From contig NZ_CP011253.3 in assembly GCF_000972785.3 (NCBI RefSeq), positions 2,728,001 to 2,792,000 on the forward strand: a stretch of DNA of 64,000 nt, written 5' to 3'. A program made the position numbers and the translations under genes. The stretch comes from Pandoraea oxalativorans. Lineage in GTDB: Bacteria > Pseudomonadota > Gammaproteobacteria > Burkholderiales > Burkholderiaceae. The notes beneath the pieces are model-generated. The model was not told the DNA's origin, did not search any database, and was given only the letters and a program-made list of their open reading frames with translations. Positions 44,945 through 54,371 of the stretch are shown piece after piece. Position 1 is the stretch's first letter. Each line of letters opens with the position of its first letter.

Positions 44945-46390
44945 TCAGTTCGCCATGACCGAAACGGCCTTCGTCACGAGATAGGCTTCCATCGCTTCCG
45001 GTCCGCCTTCCGAACCGTAGCCCGAATCCTTCACGCCACCGAACGGCATTTCGGGGGACGGCGCGGCCGGCTGATTGATCCACAGCATGCCCACTTCCAA
45101 CTGCTGCGAGAGCAGATGCACGTTGCGGAACGATTGCGTGAATGCGTAACCGGCCAGACCGAACGGCAGGCGGTTCGCTTCGGCAATCGCGTCTTCGAGC
45201 TTATCGAAGCCGCGGATGGCCGCCACCGGACCGAACGGCTCGTTGTTGAACACGTCGGCTTCCAACGACACGTCGGTCAGGACCGTCGGTGCGAAGAAGT
45301 TGCCCGACGTGCCGACGCGCTCGCCGCCCGTCGCCACCGTCGCGCCCGTCTTGCGTGCATCTTCGATGACGCGGCTCATGGCCGTGACGCGACGTGCGTT
45401 GGCGAGCGGGCCGAGCGTCGTGCCTTCGGCAAGACCGTCACCCAGCTTCAGCGATTCGGCGTGCTTGACCAGCGCCTTCGCGAACTCGTCCTTGATGCTG
45501 TTGTGCACGAGGAAACGCGTGGGCGAGATACACACCTGACCGGCGTTACGGAACTTCGCGCCACCCGCTGCCTTGATGGCCAGCGCGACGTCGGCGTCTT
45601 CAGCCACGATGACCGGCGCGTGACCGCCCAGCTCCATCGTTGCGCGCTTCATGTGCAGACCGGCCAGCGAGGCCAGTTGCTTGCCGACCGGCGTCGAGCC
45701 GGTGAACGTGATCTTGCGGATGATCGGGTGCGGAATCAGATAACTGGAAATCTCGGCCGGATCGCCGAAGACCAGCCCCACCACACCGGCCGGTACACCC
45801 GCGTCGACAAACGCTTGCAGCAGCGCGGCAGGCGACGCCGGGGTCTCTTCCGGCGCCTTGACCAGGAACGAACAGCCGCAGGCCAGCGCAGCGCTCAGCT
45901 TGCGCACGACCTGGTTGACGGGGAAGTTCCACGGCGTGAAGGCGGCGACCGGACCGATCGGCTCCTTGAGTACCGTCTGCTGCGCATTCAGATTGCGCGA
46001 CGGCACGACACGGCCATACACGCGCATGCCTTCGTCGGCGAACCATTCGATGATGCCTGCGGCGGAGAGCACTTCGATACGTGCTTCGGCGAACGGCTTG
46101 CCCTGCTCCTGGGTCATGAGGCGCGCAATCGAATCGGCGCGTTCGCGCACGAGGACAGCGGCCTTGCGCATCGTCACGGCGCGCTCGGCGGCCGGAATCT
46201 TGCGCCACGTGGCGAAACCGCGCTGGGCAGCGTCGAGGGCGCGGTCGAGGTCGGCGATGCCCGCATGCGCGACTTTACCGATGGCGTTGCCCGTCGCCGG
46301 GTTGACGACGTCGAGCGTCTTGCCGCTGGCGGCATCGCACCACTCGCCGTTAATCAGAAGTTTGGTGTCTGTATAACCTGACGTAACCAT
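44945..46390 (-). CDS. gabD: Aldehyde dehydrogenase, succinate-semialdehyde dehydrogenase type
   Basis: 481-residue NAD(P)-dependent ALDH, predicted to oxidise succinate semialdehyde to succinate. It shows [39 protein letters not shown] (family T-PWNFP), [11 protein letters not shown], the catalytic Glu in [10 protein letters not shown], the catalytic Cys in [11 protein letters not shown], and [15 protein letters not shown] near the end. These are GabD-subfamily forms. ATG 46390 follows AGGAAA at proper spacing; the longer frame to 46471 is not used. It lies 80 bp downstream of the iron-type alcohol dehydrogenase gene on the same strand. Together they could oxidise 4-hydroxybutyrate to succinate by way of the semialdehyde. 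Confidence 0.88.
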   Translation of the reverse strand: MVTSGYTDTKLLINGEWCDAASGKTLDVVNPATGNAIGKVAHAGIADLDRALDAAQRGFATWRKIPAAERAVTMRKAAVLVRERADSIARLMTQEQGKPFAEARIEVLSAAGIIEWFADEGMRVYGRVVPSRNLNAQQTVLKEPIGPVAAFTPWNFPVNQVVRKLSAALACGCSFLVKAPEETPASPAALLQAFVDAGVPAGVVGLVFGDPAEISSYLIPHPIIRKITFTGSTPVGKQLASLAGLHMKRATMELGGHAPVIVAEDADVALAIKAAGGAKFRNAGQVCISPTRFLVHNSIKDEFAKALVKHAESLKLGDGLAEGTTLGPLANARRVTAMSRVIEDARKTGATVATGGERVGTSGNFFAPTVLTDVSLEADVFNNEPFGPVAAIRGFDKLEDAIAEANRLPFGLAGYAFTQSFRNVHLLSQQLEVGMLWINQPAAPSPEMPFGGVKDSGYGSEGGPEAMEAYLVTKAVSVMAN

Positions 46391-46470
46391 ATGAATTTCC
46401 TGAGAATGATTGGGCAAAGGCAAGGCGTACGAACCGATGGCCATCGGCCCGGCGCACGCCTCGCTGCGCA

Positions 46471-47610
46471 TTACATCGACGCTTCCAGCATCTCGCGATA
46501 ATCCTCAGCCGAGGCATCTCGCGGGTTGGTCTTGTGGCTGTGATCTTTCAGCGCACCCTCGATGATGCGCGGGAACTGCTCGCGAGTCACCCCCAGTTCC
46601 GCAAGTCCGCCCGGCAGGCCGAGTTTTGCGGTCATCGCGGCAATCGCAGGACCGACGTCGTCGCCCGACGCAAGCCTCATGGCCTGCGCCAGCCTGTCGA
46701 GCTTGGCATCCTCTTGCATCGAAGGTGCCGTGCGGTTGAACACGATCACGGCAGGCAACAGGATAGCGTTGAGCGTGCCGTGATGCAGACGAGGATCGAT
46801 GCCGCCCAGCGAGTGGCTCAGGCTGTGCACGCAGCCGAGTCCCTTCTGGAAAGCGAGCGCACCTTGCATCGACGCACTCATCATGTTCAGGCGCGCCGCG
46901 CGATCGGACGGCTCGCGGGTTGCGCGCTCGATGTGCCGCCAGGCGCGCCACAGGCCGTCGAGCGCGATACCGTCGGCGGGCGGATTGAACGCCGGGGCCA
47001 TGAACGTTTCCATGCAGTGCGCGATGGCGTCCATGCCCGTCGCGGCGGTCATTCCGGCAGGCAAACCCAGCGTCAGCGCCGGATCGCAGATCGCCACGCG
47101 CGGCACGACATACGGCGAGATCACCCCGACCTTGCGGCCATCGTCGAGGATCAGAATGGCCCCACGGCCGACTTCGCTCCCGGTACCGGCGGTCGTCGGA
47201 ATCGCGATGACCGGGGCCGTCGCCGACGTGATGCGCGCCGCGCCCCCTTCGATCACGGCAAAACTTTGCAACGGCCCCTCATGCGTTGCACACACCGCAA
47301 CCCCCTTGGCCAGGTCGATGGACGAGCCGCCGCCGAGTGCAATCACGCCATCGCATGCGTTCGCCCGGTACATGGCGACCGCCTCGCGCACGACCGATTC
47401 GTTCGGGTTGGGCGGCGTCCCGTCGAAGACCGGCACCGACTCGCCTTGCCCCAGCGCGCTCAATACGGTGTTGAGCAAACCGGCTGCCCGAATGCCCGCG
47501 TCCGTCACGACCAACGGGCGGCGGATGCCGATGCGCTCGCACTCGCTCGCGAGAAGCCGGATCGAGTCGAAGCCGAACTGGATCTGGGTGATGTAGTTGA
47601 TGAGGGACAT
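46471..47610 (-). CDS. Iron-containing alcohol dehydrogenase (possibly 4-hydroxybutyrate dehydrogenase)
   Basis: 379-residue group III ADH. The N-terminal NAD-binding half has [32 protein letters not shown] (GGGS-X2-D), and [16 protein letters not shown]. The C-terminal metal-binding half has the His ligands in [37 protein letters not shown]. Length and motifs are complete. Pairing with an SSADH-type gene points to omega-hydroxy acids such as 4-hydroxybutyrate as substrate; other alcohols are possible. The divergent LysR gene at 47730 and the shared promoter element suggest its regulation. Confidence 0.9.
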   Translation of the reverse strand: MSLINYITQIQFGFDSIRLLASECERIGIRRPLVVTDAGIRAAGLLNTVLSALGQGESVPVFDGTPPNPNESVVREAVAMYRANACDGVIALGGGSSIDLAKGVAVCATHEGPLQSFAVIEGGAARITSATAPVIAIPTTAGTGSEVGRGAILILDDGRKVGVISPYVVPRVAICDPALTLGLPAGMTAATGMDAIAHCMETFMAPAFNPPADGIALDGLWRAWRHIERATREPSDRAARLNMMSASMQGALAFQKGLGCVHSLSHSLGGIDPRLHHGTLNAILLPAVIVFNRTAPSMQEDAKLDRLAQAMRLASGDDVGPAIAAMTAKLGLPGGLAELGVTREQFPRIIEGALKDHSHKTNPRDASAEDYREMLEASM

Positions 47611-47620
47611 AGTGGATGAC

Positions 47621-47720
47621 GAAAAGTTATAGGAAGGCTATGCTCACGCAGAGATTTCGCAGTGTATGGCCCGTCGCACTGCGGCGATATTGACAGCATT
47701 TGATAGCGATATAACTTTTC
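47621..47720. promoter_or_regulatory. Divergent LysR-type control region with two AAAAGTTATA elements
   Basis: The 119-bp gap between the adh and lysR genes holds GAAAAGTTATAGG at 47621-47633. An inverted second copy at 47702-47720 reads GAAAAGTTATATCGCTATC on the minus strand. The inverted arrangement and the TTATA-N-CGCTA core suit LysR-type binding at a divergent promoter. A third copy lies before the MFS gene. Confidence 0.5.
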
Positions 47721-47729
47721 ATCAAGACA

Positions 47730-48671
47730 ATGATGCCCCCCTCGCTCAATTCGATCATCTCCCGGTTGCACGTCAAGCAACTCCGGTTGCTCATCGCCAT
47801 CGAGGAGCACGGTTCGTTGCTGGGCGCGGCCAAACAGCTCGCGATGACGCAACCCGGCGCCAGCAAGGCATTGCATGAGATCGAGACGACCTTCGGCACC
47901 GCGCTGTTCGAACGCTCGAACCGCGGCCTCGAACCGAACGCCGTCGGGCACTGTGTGATTCGCTACGCGCGTCTGATCCAGTCGGATCTGGCGCACCTGC
48001 GCGAAGAGATGGTCGGGATCATGCGCGGACATGGCGGGCGCGTGTCGGTGGGCGTGATCATGGGGGCCGTGCCGCTGCTCACCGACGCCATCACGGCGGT
48101 GAGCGAGGCGCAGCCCGAAATGTCGATTGAAATCGTGGAAGATACGAGCGCCGCCCTGCTCAGTCAGATCGACGCCGGGCGACTTGATCTCGCCGTGTGC
48201 CGCACAAGCGTCAGCCAGACGCCCTACCTCTACGACAGCACCTTCGTTCAGGACGAAACGCTCGCCGTCATCGCCAATACTGCACACCCGCTGGCCAATG
48301 CCGCTCACGTGTCGCTGGAAGATCTCGCGCACTACCGCTGGGTCGTCTACCGGGCCAACATGCCGATGCGACGGCTGCTGGAGCGGGAGTTTCATGATGC
48401 CGGGCTGCGGTTTCCCGCGCATTTACTGGAAACGACGTCCGCTTTTGCGACGGTGTCGTTGCTCCAGAAGAACCCCTCGCTGGTGGCGCTGGTGTCGATC
48501 GACGTGGCGCGCTTCCATACCGGACATGGCATCGCCTGCACGCTTCCCCTCACGCTGTCGTCGCTCAGCGAGCCATACGAGCTGGTCACGCGGCGCGGTG
48601 CCCCGCTCTCGCACGGCGCGCAGATGTTGATGGACGCAATCGTCGCGAAGGGCGCCGCCCGGGGCGAATAA
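47730..48671 (+). CDS. LysR family transcriptional regulator
   Basis: 313 residues. The N-terminal winged HTH is at about 12-70 (LHVKQLRLLIAIEEHGSLLGAAKQLAMTQPGASKALHEIE, the normal LysR helix order). It is followed by the linker helix and a two-lobe periplasmic-binding-like effector domain starting VSVGVIMGAVPLLTDAI. It is divergent from the ADH/SSADH genes and followed by an MFS transporter gene, all three apparently sharing a promoter element. It is therefore a good candidate for controlling uptake and oxidation of one substrate. The effector is unknown. Confidence 0.9.
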   Translation: MMPPSLNSIISRLHVKQLRLLIAIEEHGSLLGAAKQLAMTQPGASKALHEIETTFGTALFERSNRGLEPNAVGHCVIRYARLIQSDLAHLREEMVGIMRGHGGRVSVGVIMGAVPLLTDAITAVSEAQPEMSIEIVEDTSAALLSQIDAGRLDLAVCRTSVSQTPYLYDSTFVQDETLAVIANTAHPLANAAHVSLEDLAHYRWVVYRANMPMRRLLEREFHDAGLRFPAHLLETTSAFATVSLLQKNPSLVALVSIDVARFHTGHGIACTLPLTLSSLSEPYELVTRRGAPLSHGAQMLMDAIVAKGAARGE

Positions 48672-48703
48672 GCAGCGCTTGCTCGCCACCGCGTCGCAGG
48701 TAT

Positions 48704-48729
48704 GCGTCCCTCGCATGGCGAAGGGACGC
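48704..48729. repeat. Hairpin after the lysR gene
   Basis: GCGTCCCT and AGGGACGC form an 8-bp stem around a 10-base loop, 33 bases past the lysR stop. There is no T-run. It may act in termination or RNA stability; weak evidence. Confidence 0.25.
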
Positions 48730-48749
48730 GACGCTGACGTCTGCTCTGA

Positions 48750-48770
48750 GAAAAAGTTATAGCGCTAACG
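48750..48770 (+). promoter_or_regulatory. Third copy of the AAAAGTTATA(G/T)CGCTA element, before the MFS gene
   Basis: GAAAAAGTTATAGCGCTAAC lies 74 bp upstream of the MFS start. It matches the inverted copy in the adh/lysR gap at AAAGTTATA-CGCTA and contains a near-palindromic TTATAGCGCTAA core of the T-N11-A kind used by LysR proteins. Confidence 0.5.
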
Positions 48771-48843
48771 CAAACGTTCAGTGTACTGGCGTCTCCCGCC
48801 TTTGTAGACTTCGTCCGGTCATCAAAAAAACAAGGTGGAGACA

Positions 48844-50187
48844 ATGAGCGGAATAGCGCCCAACAGCGCAGGCACCCCCGGCCTGAGCTCAGCAATGAAA
48901 GAAGCGATGGTGCCCGACGCCGAGCGTCGGCGCGCACTCCTCGGCAGCGCCGTGGGCAGCACCATCGAGTGGTACGACTACTTCCTTTACGGAACGATGG
49001 CGTCCATCATCTTCGCGAAGCAATTCTTCCCGAGCACCGACCCGCTGGTCAGCAATCTGCTGGCGCTGGCGACGTTCGCGCTGGCCTTCGTCATCCGTCC
49101 GCTGGGCGGTGTGATCTTCGCGCACATCGGCGACCGCGTCGGCCGCAAGAAGACGCTGGCCATCACGCTCACGATGATGGGCATGTCGACCGTACTCATG
49201 GGCTTGCTGCCCAATTACGACCGGATCGGCGTGTGGGCGCCGATACTGCTCTGCGTGCTGCGGCTGATGCAAGGGCTGGCGCTGGGTGGCGAATGGGGTG
49301 GCGGCGTGTTGCTGGCGGTTGAGTATTCGCCCCGCCACCGTCGCGGCTTTTACGGTGCCGTACCGCAGACGGGTGCCGTGCTCGGGCTGGCGCTGGGCAA
49401 CATCATCACGTCGCTGCTGAGCAACTCGATCAGCGACGCCGACTTCCAGAGCTGGGGATGGCGCATTCCGTTCGTCGGCTCCATCGCTCTCGTGCTGATC
49501 GGCATGTGGATTCGTAACGCCGTGGGCGAGACGCCGTCGTTCAAGAAGATCATGGCCACGCGGACTGAGACGCGCATTCCGCTCAAGGAAACCTTGCAGG
49601 ATCACTGGCGCTCGGTGTTGATCGCCATTGGTGCGAAGGTCGTGGAGACGTCGACGTTTTTCCTGTACGCCACGTTCACGATCTCGTACATGATCGGCCA
49701 CGGCTTCCAGCGCTCGGAAATTCTGAACATCGTGCTGGTCTGTGCGCTGATTGCCTTCCCGTTCATGCTCTACTTCGGGCATCTGTCGGACAAGATCGGG
49801 CGCAAGAAGGTCTTCCTGTGGGGCACGGTCGCGTTCATCGTGTGGATCGGGCCGTACTTCTGGTTGCTGAATCAGAAGTCGATTCTGCTGGCGTCGGTGG
49901 CCGTGGGCGTTGGCCTGAGCGTGATCTGGACGACTTATGGCTCGATGATCGGCACGTTGCTCGCCGAGGCGTTCCCGCCATCGATTCGCTACACCGGGAT
50001 GTCGCTCGGCTATCAGATCGGTGCGGCGCTTGTGGGGGGGCCGATGCCGCTGATCGCGACCGCCCTCGTCGCGTACTTCGGTGGCAGCTACGTGCCGGTG
50101 GTCTTCTTCATGATCGCGTGTGCGTTGGTCTCGGTCGTCGCCGTCGCGCTGGTGAAGGACCGTAGCGGGTTGCCGCTGGACGACTGA
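48844..50187 (+). CDS. MFS transporter, metabolite:H+ symporter (MHS) type
   Basis: 447-residue inner-membrane symporter with about 12 hydrophobic segments. MHS/ShiA-type landmarks are STIEWYDYFLYGTMASIIF at the first membrane segment, the loop GDRVGRKKTLAITLTMMG between segments 2 and 3, LRLMQGLALGGEWGGGVLLAVEYSP in the first half, and HLSDKIGRKKVF in the second. These proteins import small carboxylates or osmolytes (shikimate, citrate, proline-betaine). ATG 48844 has GGTGGAG upstream. The shared upstream element suggests co-regulation with the 4-hydroxybutyrate-type dehydrogenases. Confidence 0.9.
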   Translation: MSGIAPNSAGTPGLSSAMKEAMVPDAERRRALLGSAVGSTIEWYDYFLYGTMASIIFAKQFFPSTDPLVSNLLALATFALAFVIRPLGGVIFAHIGDRVGRKKTLAITLTMMGMSTVLMGLLPNYDRIGVWAPILLCVLRLMQGLALGGEWGGGVLLAVEYSPRHRRGFYGAVPQTGAVLGLALGNIITSLLSNSISDADFQSWGWRIPFVGSIALVLIGMWIRNAVGETPSFKKIMATRTETRIPLKETLQDHWRSVLIAIGAKVVETSTFFLYATFTISYMIGHGFQRSEILNIVLVCALIAFPFMLYFGHLSDKIGRKKVFLWGTVAFIVWIGPYFWLLNQKSILLASVAVGVGLSVIWTTYGSMIGTLLAEAFPPSIRYTGMSLGYQIGAALVGGPMPLIATALVAYFGGSYVPVVFFMIACALVSVVAVALVKDRSGLPLDD

Positions 50188-50217
50188 TCCGCCGGTCCGA
50201 ATACCCCGTCATCTCGC

Positions 50218-50255
50218 AAAAAAGCCACCAGCGTAAGTTGCTGGTGGCTTTTTCG
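50218..50255. terminator. Bidirectional Rho-independent terminator
   Basis: AAAAGCCACCAGC (50220-50232), a 7-base loop and GCTGGTGGCTTTT (50240-50252) form a perfect stem. It is preceded by an A-run and followed by a T-run, so it works on both strands between the convergent MFS and isochorismatase-like genes. Confidence 0.9.
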
Positions 50256-50301
50256 TTTCGTCGCCGAGTCCGACCTGTCTTAAGTCACGGCCGCCGGCAA
50301 C

Positions 50302-50988
50302 TTAGCGCGCCGGGACCGGGGCCAGCGATTCGTGCGTGTCCGACGTGCGCTGGGCAGCCTTGTGCACCATCGTATAGGCGTAGTCGACCCCCATGCCGTA
50401 AGCACCGGCGTGTTCCTTGACGAGCTTCATCACGGCATCGTAGGTATCGCGGTGCGCCCAGTCGCGCTGCCATTCGAGCAGTACCTGCAACCACGTGACC
50501 GGGACTGCGCCCGCCTGCACCATGCGCTGCATGGCGAAATCGTGCGCTTCCTTGCTGGTGCCGCCCGAGGCGTCGCCGACCATGTAGATTTCGTAGTCGC
50601 CTTCGAGCATCGCGCACAGGGCAAAGGTCGTATTGCAGACTTCGGTCCACAGGCCCGCGACGATCACCTTTTTGCGGCCATTGGCCTTGAGCGCATCGCG
50701 CACCTTCTGGTCGTCCCATGAGTTCATCGAGGTGCGCTCAAGGGTCTTCGCGCCGGGGAATACGTCGAGCACTTCCGGATAGGTGTAGCCGGAGAACGAT
50801 TCGCTCTCGACCGTCGTGATCGTCGTCGGGATATTGAAAATCTTCGCGGCCTTGGCCAGGCCGACCACGTTGTTCTTCAGCGCCTGGCGGTCCATCGACT
50901 GAACACCGAACGCCATTTGCGGTTGGTGGTCGATGATGATGAGCTGGCTGTTCTGAGGGGTCAAGACTTCGAGCTTGGGATTCGACAT
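50302..50988 (-). CDS. Isochorismatase-like hydrolase, YcaC subfamily
   Basis: 228-residue cysteine hydrolase of unknown natural substrate. The isochorismatase fold is shown by LIIIDHQPQMAFGVQ (catalytic Asp), AKIFNIPTTITTVESESFSG, the Lys/Ser strand ERTSMNSWDD, and the catalytic Cys in VAGLWTEVCNTTFAL. The wording is that of YcaC-type proteins rather than nicotinamidases. The last 30 residues extend beyond the usual core. It appears to be a single gene, ending at the bidirectional terminator. The 313-bp gap upstream (50989-51301) contains a GGDEF relic and nothing else that I can support. Confidence 0.87.
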   Translation of the reverse strand: MSNPKLEVLTPQNSQLIIIDHQPQMAFGVQSMDRQALKNNVVGLAKAAKIFNIPTTITTVESESFSGYTYPEVLDVFPGAKTLERTSMNSWDDQKVRDALKANGRKKVIVAGLWTEVCNTTFALCAMLEGDYEIYMVGDASGGTSKEAHDFAMQRMVQAGAVPVTWLQVLLEWQRDWAHRDTYDAVMKLVKEHAGAYGMGVDYAYTMVHKAAQRTSDTHESLAPVPAR

Positions 50989-51154
50989 GGTCAGGGTCCT
51001 TTGACTTTACGTTGCGCGCGGGTGCACTGTGCAACCCGACGAAAGACTAGTCGACCCGGGGGATGCCGGAATATCACCTGATGGTATTAGTCCTCAAAAC
51101 GGCGGCGCCGCGCGTGGCCATCCGTCAACGCGTGGCCGCCTCGCCGTTGGCTGC

Positions 51155-51253
51155 TCACCGGTCCCCGCCCTCGGCCGGACGCGCTTCCGTGTCCGGCGCG
51201 AGCACAGCGCAGTTCCTGCCGTTTGCCTTTGCGGCATAGAGCGCAGACGCGGC
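51155..51253 (-). pseudogene. C-terminal relic of a GGDEF (diguanylate cyclase) gene
   Basis: An ATG-less minus-strand frame reads AASALYAAKANGRNCAVLAP and ends EARPAEGGDR-stop at 51155. ALY-X-AK-X2-GRN is the highly conserved final helix of GGDEF domains, seen only there. No GGDEF signature or earlier part of the domain is present, because the frame runs at once into the end of the eCIS gene region. It marks the junction between the eCIS island and the ordinary chromosome. Confidence 0.5.
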
Positions 51254-51301
51254 CTTTCTTGTTTCGGTGGTTAATCGCTGACGACGATCGGTCAAGACCC
51301 A

Positions 51302-54300
51302 TTACGGCTGATCGTCGCGCGCTTTGAGCCGGTACTGGTACCAGGCGATCACTGCAATGATGAACAGCACCAGGAAAATCGGGATCATGTAGCCGCGCGC
51401 AAGCCATCGCAGGAACGGATCGCAGAACAGCAACGCCAGTCCCAGCAGAATCCATACGGCGGCCACGACCAGTGCAGGTGCGTGATGGTAGCGCGCCATC
51501 CACTCCCGCCAGCGGCACGACGCGTAGTACGCCACACCGCACCCGACCAGCAACAGCAACACGAGCTTTGTCGCGAGCCGGAACGCGTAGAGGTTCTCGC
51601 AGACCGTCTTGCACACGGCGGACGATTGTGCGCCGGGCGGATCCTGGTAGTGATCCGCAATGCACTCACTGATGCTGCGCGTCAGCGTGCAGGCCTGCAC
51701 ACCCTCCATCGCCTTGGGGACGAGCGCGTCGAGCGTCGGCGTCGCCGGATCGGTCTTCTGCGTCGCACCGGTGACGCTCAGTGGCATAGGCCAGAAGCCG
51801 ATTCCGCCGAAATTGTCCTGCGCATAGACGATATCGTCTTGCAGTTGCTGCCAGTTGTCGTTGTCGAACGTGATGACGGGCACGATCTGGCGCAGTACCG
51901 TCATGCGCTCCTGACCGTGCAGCCCTGCTTCGACCGATTCGCGCAATGCCTTCTTCGAATCGGTGGTCGGCTCATCGAGCAGCACCAGAAAGTTCGGCCG
52001 ACGCTTCCGGTCGCGGTCGACGCGGGCCAGCAGGTCCGTCACGGCATTTTTGTCGCTGTCCGCCACCAGTTGCATGAGGTTCGTATAACTGTAGACGCCA
52101 TGCCCGACGCGGTCGTGCCGCAACATGACGTCGATGCGATCCCCCGCCCTTGCCTTGCGCAAACGGCTACGTAACTGATCCACGAACTGGTTGAAGGCCT
52201 GCACCGACACCGGGTCTTCCGGATAGCCGTCGAAGAACAGCACCACGCCGCTGCCGTTGGTCGGCGCAAAGCGCGTGCCGAATGGAAGGTGACTCGACAC
52301 GGCGGCGGTCCAGTTTTTCAGTCCGGTCGAGAGCAGCCGAACGATGTCGTCGCTCAGACGATTGAGGACGGCGACCTTACGGTCCTTGTCGAGCCGGGTC
52401 CACGAGCGCCAGTCGTTGCGCTGAATGACCCATTGCACATTGCTCTGATGGCGCTGCGCGACCGACACGAAGTCTCCGGGCAACGACGCCGATGTCTGCG
52501 ACAGATCGACGAAGCTACCCCCATAGTTGGCTTGTACCAGCCGTCCGGTATCGTCGAAGGTCGCCCCGTAGTAGCCAATGCGCGAAAGCGTGCTGAAGTC
52601 GACGTTCTGCTTCGGCCCGGCCATCCAGAACGGGAAGAAACCGTACACCTCTCCGTCCAGACGGTCCAGCACGCACCCGCAGCCGTTGCCGTCCCAACTG
52701 ACCGGCTTGTTCGGGTCGAACGCGGGCTTCTTTCGCGCGGTGGCGACCAGCGACGGGCGGAACCGGTCGTACAGCGCCTGCATGAGTTGCGGCAGCGACA
52801 AAGCGTCGACGTTGCTGCATGCGCCCTTGCGCCACAGCGCTTCGAGTTGCGCGAACAGCGCCGGATCGCGCAGGACCGCAGACAGTTGCTGCATCTGTTC
52901 GGCGGAGACTTTGCGCGCGTCGGCCACGCTGCCCGGAATTCCCGTGGGACATGCGCCGACGCCCTCGCGCAAACGTGCCATCACGGCCCGGTCGAACAAC
53001 CACAATTGGGGATATTGCAATCCCTGCAGCCCCTTGAGCATATCGAGGATCACCGGCGGCACCGATTCGTTCCTCCGACTTGAGGCCAGCTCCGCGAGCG
53101 CCTGCGCCGTCAGCACATAAGTGGTTTGCGATTGCGCCGCCCGCACGATCTCGGGGACATAAGGATCGACCGGGGTTTTGATGTCGGCCGTGGCGTCTAG
53201 AATCGCTTCGTTGAAGTCCGCCTGACTCGCGTACTCGTCCGTCAACCCGGCAACGGCATCGATGACCGGCGTAGGCACACGGGCGTCGTTGCGAAGTTGC
53301 GCAAGCGAGGCCTGCGTCAACTGATAGGTCGTTGTGATCGCGACTGCGCGCGCTTCAGGCAGATAAGCGTCCGCCTGCTTGCCAAGGTCCTTGAGCGCAT
53401 CGAGCACCGCTGCGTCGAACAGCGGCTGGTTCAGATACGCCTTGTCCTGCAAGGCCGAAAGGTGGTCGACGACCTTCGACTTCGACGCCAGCAACGTGAA
53501 GTCGGCGGCGTCGAGCGTGTAGTTGTAGATCGTGAGCAGCGCGCGGTCGGGATCGGGACCTGCATTGCGGTTGCTGTCGGTGTCGAGGTGATACAGCCAC
53601 AACATGGCCCCAATCTCGTCGTCCGTGCCCGCGAGACGTATCTGGTAGTAGCGGGCCTGTTCTCTCGGCTCGAAACCGTCGATCCACTTCCCGAGGTCCG
53701 CGCCGACCAGATCGGCCTTCCATTGCGGGTGCGCACGCACGATTGACGCAAACTTCAGCAGCGCTTGCACCGACGCGCTCGTCAGATTGCCCACGGGCTG
53801 CATCTTGAAGTCGAGCCAGAATCGATTCAGCCATGACAAGGTGATCGGGCCGACAAGGTTGTCGGACAAGGGCCGCGTGCTCTCGCGGTACGCCTGAAGA
53901 TAGGCCGGATCTTCCGAGTAAATGATGAGCAAAGCCTGCTGGATAGCGCGACGCGTGGCGGGGGCAAGATGCCGCACGACATCCGCCGAAATCAACACGG
54001 TGGCCGGGCCTGACGTCGGCTCGGGCTTCACCTGAACGGTGTTCACGATGTGCCATGCCTGCTCGGGCGTCATCGGTTTGCCATCGCTGCCGATGGGCGG
54101 TGCCATGCGCGAGAACTTCGCCGTCGACGCGTCAGCGGGCGCCGCGACGGCTTGCGTGGGTGCGCCCTTGACGGCGACAGGTTGCGAAGCGAGTGCGGAG
54201 ACGGTTGGCGCGACCGTGGCAGACGCCGCTTGCGGTGCCGACGCCCCCGCCGCGCTTGCCGACAACGCCTCAGCGCCGACGGCCGGTGCATGAACGACAA

Positions 54301-54370
54301 GCCCCAGGATCAGCGCGGCGAAAAACGGCATCCGCATGCAAGCACATCTCAGAAAGTCGACAGGGCTCAT
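51302..54370 (-). CDS. eCIS-associated exported membrane protein with GH18-like central region
   Basis: 1022 residues, last gene of the eCIS operon, one base after the AAA+ ATPase stop. An N-terminal signal sequence is visible (MPFFAALILGLVVHAPAVGAEA; possible internal start at 54337). Residues about 60-560 are mostly helical with no family that I recognise. Residues about 570-860 resemble the TIM-barrel layout of GH18-type proteins (EVYGFFPFWMAG; FSTLSRIGYYGATFDDTGRL; FLVLLDEPTTD; NFGGIGFWPMPL), but no DXXDXDXE catalytic motif is seen, so activity is doubtful. Three C-terminal hydrophobic segments lie at about 928-1008. It should be anchored in the inner membrane with the bulk in the periplasm. 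A role in particle anchoring, wall passage or release is an inference. Confidence 0.75.
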   Translation of the reverse strand: MSPVDFLRCACMRMPFFAALILGLVVHAPAVGAEALSASAAGASAPQAASATVAPTVSALASQPVAVKGAPTQAVAAPADASTAKFSRMAPPIGSDGKPMTPEQAWHIVNTVQVKPEPTSGPATVLISADVVRHLAPATRRAIQQALLIIYSEDPAYLQAYRESTRPLSDNLVGPITLSWLNRFWLDFKMQPVGNLTSASVQALLKFASIVRAHPQWKADLVGADLGKWIDGFEPREQARYYQIRLAGTDDEIGAMLWLYHLDTDSNRNAGPDPDRALLTIYNYTLDAADFTLLASKSKVVDHLSALQDKAYLNQPLFDAAVLDALKDLGKQADAYLPEARAVAITTTYQLTQASLAQLRNDARVPTPVIDAVAGLTDEYASQADFNEAILDATADIKTPVDPYVPEIVRAAQSQTTYVLTAQALAELASSRRNESVPPVILDMLKGLQGLQYPQLWLFDRAVMARLREGVGACPTGIPGSVADARKVSAEQMQQLSAVLRDPALFAQLEALWRKGACSNVDALSLPQLMQALYDRFRPSLVATARKKPAFDPNKPVSWDGNGCGCVLDRLDGEVYGFFPFWMAGPKQNVDFSTLSRIGYYGATFDDTGRLVQANYGGSFVDLSQTSASLPGDFVSVAQRHQSNVQWVIQRNDWRSWTRLDKDRKVAVLNRLSDDIVRLLSTGLKNWTAAVSSHLPFGTRFAPTNGSGVVLFFDGYPEDPVSVQAFNQFVDQLRSRLRKARAGDRIDVMLRHDRVGHGVYSYTNLMQLVADSDKNAVTDLLARVDRDRKRRPNFLVLLDEPTTDSKKALRESVEAGLHGQERMTVLRQIVPVITFDNDNWQQLQDDIVYAQDNFGGIGFWPMPLSVTGATQKTDPATPTLDALVPKAMEGVQACTLTRSISECIADHYQDPPGAQSSAVCKTVCENLYAFRLATKLVLLLLVGCGVAYYASCRWREWMARYHHAPALVVAAVWILLGLALLFCDPFLRWLARGYMIPIFLVLFIIAVIAWYQYRLKARDDQP

Positions 54371-54371
54371 A

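Noticed and set aside
44939..46381. 480-codon + strand open frame
   Set aside because: Mirror of the gabD-type gene, with His/Arg-rich composition and no domain; shadow.
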